In this document: one piece after another, positions 60,021-64,000 of the stretch
Layout of the letters: the number at the start of each line of letters is the position of its first letter
Numbering within the stretch: position 1 is the first letter of the stretch
From: Anticarsia gemmatalis
Taxonomy: Eukaryota; Arthropoda; Insecta; Lepidoptera; Erebidae
Assembly: GCF_050436995.1 (NCBI RefSeq)
Contig: NC_134747.1
Coordinates: 9,307,501 to 9,371,500 of the forward strand
Direction: 5' to 3'
Length of the DNA: 64,000 bases
Notes under the pieces: model-generated
What the model was told of the DNA's origin: nothing
What the model saw: the letters and a program-made list of their open reading frames with translations, nothing else
Databases searched by the model: none
Program-made: the position numbers and the translations under genes

Positions 60021-62810
60021 TGAGCAACTCTCATAGATAATTCCGCACCCCTTTTATAGTCAAAAGAAATAATGAATTTGCAAACACAAACATATCGCTC
60101 TAACTTCACGATCCTTTAATTTTGAGTGACATTAACAAAGACTAGACAATCATTAGGGACATGCTGCGTCCCTAAAGTAGCCAAGTCATTAACAGCAGAC
60201 GCCGAGTATTTGAAATGTAATTGCTAAATATGCAGACTGTGAACACATTGACTTTTGACTTCGATGCTTAATGAAGGAACACAGCCGTCTCGCTTCCCGG
60301 TACGAATATGTACAGACATAAGCTAAATTATGATTGTATAGTACTAACACTGTTACATACTGTTGAAAACAGCATTTTTATCAATAATAGTAGTATAAAT
60401 GGTGCTGTTTATTAACAGTAAAGTTATTTTACAATCACTGTGTAGGTACTTATTGTTGATCAAAAGTAATGTCTTCGTGCAAACAAGTTACCCTTAAAAG
60501 TATAGGTTGGTACGGTCAGCGTCAAAGATACACTCTCACATTTTTAAAAGGAATTTTATTAATGAAAATACAGCAATAAATGTTGTATAGGTATAAACTT
60601 CTAAGTAATCTCACATTCACTATATTGTTGATGTTGACTAATAGCAATTTTCCATTGATAATTTTGTACGAAGAAGTACGATTTGAAAATGTAACAGCGA
60701 TTAGATATTTTCATGCGTACGCTTCGTATACAGTTACAGTACGACCTTATACGCAAGTTTACGTAGTCACGTAGTATTTCATTAGAAAACTATCAATGTT
60801 GTTTACTGTCCGTTGGGAACGTCTTCGATCCCCGGTCACAACTCATGTGACCACATTGTTTGCGCAAACAATCATCGACTTCTCGTAGTGAAAGCGGAAT
60901 TGCACAGAGTACTACGCTCAACTAAAGTAACACATACAATCAATGTGCAATTTCTAAAAGGGCACAAGTCTTACCTACTGAATGTGAGATATGCCTTTTT
61001 AAACTTGTAGGTAATTCATTCAAGTTGCTCGCACTTTTCTTACGAGAGGTCATCGAGTGTTATCGCAAGTAATTAAGAGAGTTTTTTCTAAACACATTAA
61101 TTTTAATTTTTACTGCGATAATATATTAGATAAGGATACTACGCATATTTTATGTTCATTCATTTATTAGTCATCTCTAAACTATTATTCTTTGAAACGG
61201 TGCTCGAATTGGGATAATTTTGTAACATGATACACTTATCTACTAATACTCAAAACATTTGACAAATCTACTCTTGTGCTATTAATTCGTTGATATCGTT
61301 TTATCTATTTTTAAGATACCGGTTTTATTTCAAACAAGTACTTTTTGAATGTAGAGCCACACAGTTGACACACACCTGTAACATTATTTTATTATTATGT
61401 TTAATTTGCAGCTACACCGGGATTTTCTTGTTATAAAATTCACTTTATTTAGCATCCACAACGGTAAAATTGGTCCTACAAATTGTTCTTACCAGCTTAT
61501 GTGCTAGGTAAAACGTTATCTGGTAAAGGTTGATCTGTATAGTCCGTCAACGTAATAGAGAGCCTTGGCATGCACGAATGACATTCTCCAAACTGCATAA
61601 GCCCGCGGGTCACCGATGCAAACCAAGAATCGAGGCTCTCTACTATGTTGCTGGACTATAATTATGGTAGTATTTTTGTATTTACGCGTAAAAATACAGT
61701 GCTGATAACATGGCTTAATGGCCAGTTCATTACGTGTGAAGAGAATGTATGTCAACGTAACTTGCGGCCCGCTGCAGTGATTAACGTACCCGTGCATTAT
61801 TCATTAGAACCAACATACTGTATGAATAAACCAGTATTTTTATTTTCAATGTTGTTACAATGTCAGGAACCGGTGTATTGAAAACAAGAGCCGTGATTTA
61901 AAATCAATGCACAAAGAGAGTAAAAAGTCCGAATGAGAAATGATGGAGGTTTATTCTGAATTGATAAATAATTATTTGGCGGATGAACTCGAGTAACTTA
62001 TTACGCGATATGATATACAAAACTGTCGGTCATTATCTGGGGTTTTGACCTTTTTAAAATATAAAAACTATTTAAAATAATATTAAGTGTTTAATTATTC
62101 TGTTAAAGAAGTTATTGGCAGAGTATAAAAGCATCAGTACCAATGTACTAGTGAATGGTCGACATCGTAGACAAGGTGACTTAGAACGTAAAAAATAGCT
62201 TTGAGTAACCATCATTCCTTATTATGATAACGAATGCTTGTTAATCAAAGCTATTTTGCACTCTATTTTTCTCACTAGCTAACAACTTGTTTATTTATGT
62301 AGGAAATAATTCTGTCCGCGAGTGGCTACATGAGGTGTCAAAAAAAAAAATTAAAAGAAATCTATTAACTTTTGCGTTAACTTGCATATATTATTATGTT
62401 TTCATGCAGTTTTACCAAAGTACTAAATTAGTTTCTTAGAATAATAATACGTCTAAATGATAATAGCACTTAAATTAAAGACGTTAGTAATGATTAGAAC
62501 TTACTTAATGATTAAGCATTCCGTACGGTGATTATCTTGAACTAAATAAAACATAGCTAACTAGACTAATGTGAAATTGATTACCAACCCTTTAACCCTG
62601 TTTCCTAATGATTGAATGAATGATTAACCCTTTTTCATTACTATTTTAGATAAATGCAACGTACGTGCAATTTGTAAACTAACGGTAGAAGTCCCTACTT
62701 ACATTATACAGGGTTAATAGGTACAGCCCTGTGGTGTACCTGAATAATATACTAGTGCATTGCCGCGGAACTTATTAATGCCTAGTTTTAAATAATAAAA
62801 AAAAAACGCT

Positions 62811-62927
62811 CCCCCGGTTTCTGAGGTACATTTATCGGTAGTTTATCTATTCAATAGCGTTTAAACTCATATAAAAAAACGCTATTGAATGAATAAACTA
62901 CCGCTAAATGTACTGAGAAACCGGGGG
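62811..62927. mobile_element. Hairpin MITE, copy 2 (117 bp)
   Basis: Begins CCCCCGGTTTCTGAGGTACA and ends TACTGAGAAACCGGGGG, so the outer arms pair better than in copy 1. Same centre (CAATAGCGTTT/AAACGCTATTG). Sits 2.8 kb from copy 1 within the same intron. Confidence 0.8.
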
Positions 62928-64000
62928 TAAGTAAAGTACATTGGTGTAGGTACGGTTTGAGTTAGTTTATCAGTCTAATAGAAATACGCATTGGAATATA
63001 GGTAACGAGTTATATAATCACGTGCACCGGTGTATCGGAAAATACAACTAATCGTAAACCCATAAAATATTTTCCTCAATGAAGTTCCATGTGAAGTGTT
63101 TATTCGATGTAGGCTTTTTAGTATGCACCGAAGAACCCGGCATTAATCATAATTTATAACATTCTTTATAAAACGCAAGGGCCTGGGGATTCCCGAGTAA
63201 TTTATGTAAACACAAACATGTTTTTATTGTTATAATTGCTTATAGGCGCCATTTATTCTCTCATTTCTTTTCTGTTTCATAAATAAACGGGTAAAGATAT
63301 TAAAAAATGGGATAAATGATTGCTTGAGAATAAAAGTGATTTTGATCAAAAGATAACAGACGTCTATCGGGGATAATAAAGCCAATGAAAAGTCAATAGA
63401 AAAGCCTTTAATTCTTTGATTGCGTCGCGCCTGAGGCGCTTGCCGGCTTCACTTCAGAAACTTCACTTAACCCAATTACTTGTGACAGACGCGATTGAAA
63501 ATGAACTGCTTTCTCGAATCTGCGAGAGATGTTCGAGTAAATTAGTTATTAGTGTTGATAAATTTGATATATGCTGAGAATATCAAACCTACGAGTAAAA
63601 TAATCAGATCAAGTTCGCCGAGAGTTAGACGACTCTCTTATTTATTACGTTTATTTATTTCCTAAATTTTAGTAATAAAGCTGAAAAGGTCCAAATTTTT
63701 GAGAAAACTACAAAAGAACAAGTCCATGATTAAACTTACTAATGAAATTATCAACTTTCCCACTATTAAATGAATCTAATATCGCACGCATATTAATATT
63801 TGTTGAAGAAAATCTGCAACTACAGTTAAACAACTACAGAGGTAAAATATAACATAAACATAGCCATAAAGTTGGACATTTTACCTTGAAACTATCGTAA
63901 AGTTGCTTAGCTTCTTGTAAGTAGATTCTAATAACTTGTTTACTTGACGAATCCCAATTATCATTAACATTTTCAAGCTGATATCTACAACACCATTATT

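Larger units (their letters stand above)
58052..64000. other. LAT B intron 2 (open to the right edge)
   Basis: At least 5.9 kb. Holds a LINE 3' tail and two copies of a hairpin MITE. I looked for the expected next exon (a counterpart of NCYNVKW-TRVQD in LAT A) and did not find it. Other frames, such as 60580-60774, 60813-61010 and the overlapping pair at 61516-61881, show no family resemblance. Confidence 0.5.

Noticed and set aside
61516..61881. Pair of overlapping opposite-strand frames in the LAT B intron
   Set aside because: No family match and no splice context. They could be a worn repeat, but I could not identify one.
1..64000. CRISPR array, operon or bacterial transfer
   Set aside because: No regularly spaced repeats; genes have introns, poly(A) signals and separate promoters. 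No codon-use island or prokaryotic protein was seen.

Overview
The window looks like nuclear DNA of a moth or butterfly (Lepidoptera). It is AT-rich, its genes are split by GT-AG introns, and its spacers and introns carry lepidopteran-type Helitrons (TC...CTAG ends, inserted between A and T), tRNA-derived SINEs, a truncated LINE tail and several hairpin MITEs. Eight protein genes are supported by family-specific protein sequence together with splice sites whose phases agree across every junction used. All functional calls come from recognising the protein families by eye; no search was run.

Layout. 1-1275 (+): last three coding exons of tyrosine aminotransferase. 2819-3413 (+): EMC4, an ER membrane insertase subunit. 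3596-5500 (-): an STMP1-like mitochondrial micropeptide gene with alternative first and last exons, whose 3' end converges on and probably overlaps that of EMC4. 8363-19603 (-): a LIV-1-type ZIP zinc transporter in four coding exons. About 19.6-34 kb: a gene-free stretch filled with a 1.5-kb foldback element, Helitrons, SINEs and a near-perfect 203-bp hairpin. 34218-43365 (-): a complete SLC7-type (LAT light chain) amino-acid transporter in five coding exons. 46000-48286 (-): AAMP, a WD40 protein. 49122-50299 (+): mitochondrial ribosomal protein uL10m. 50948-52671 (-): a Mohawk-type TALE homeobox gene. 55361 to beyond 58051 (+): the first two coding exons of a second LAT light chain, which runs off the right edge.

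How the genes relate. The genes are not an operon and mostly do unrelated housekeeping jobs (amino-acid catabolism, membrane protein insertion, zinc uptake, mitochondrial translation). The clearest linkage is the pair of LAT-type transporters. They lie head to head around AAMP, mRpL10 and Mohawk, share one phase-1 intron, and differ at two others, which suggests an old inverted duplication with later intron gain or loss.

I did not find a new multi-gene system. The less ordinary observations are the alternative ends of the STMP1-like micropeptide, a two-copy hairpin element whose stems are capped by GCGAAGC, several young or nested inverted-repeat elements, and a tryptophan in the recognition helix of the Mohawk-like homeodomain.
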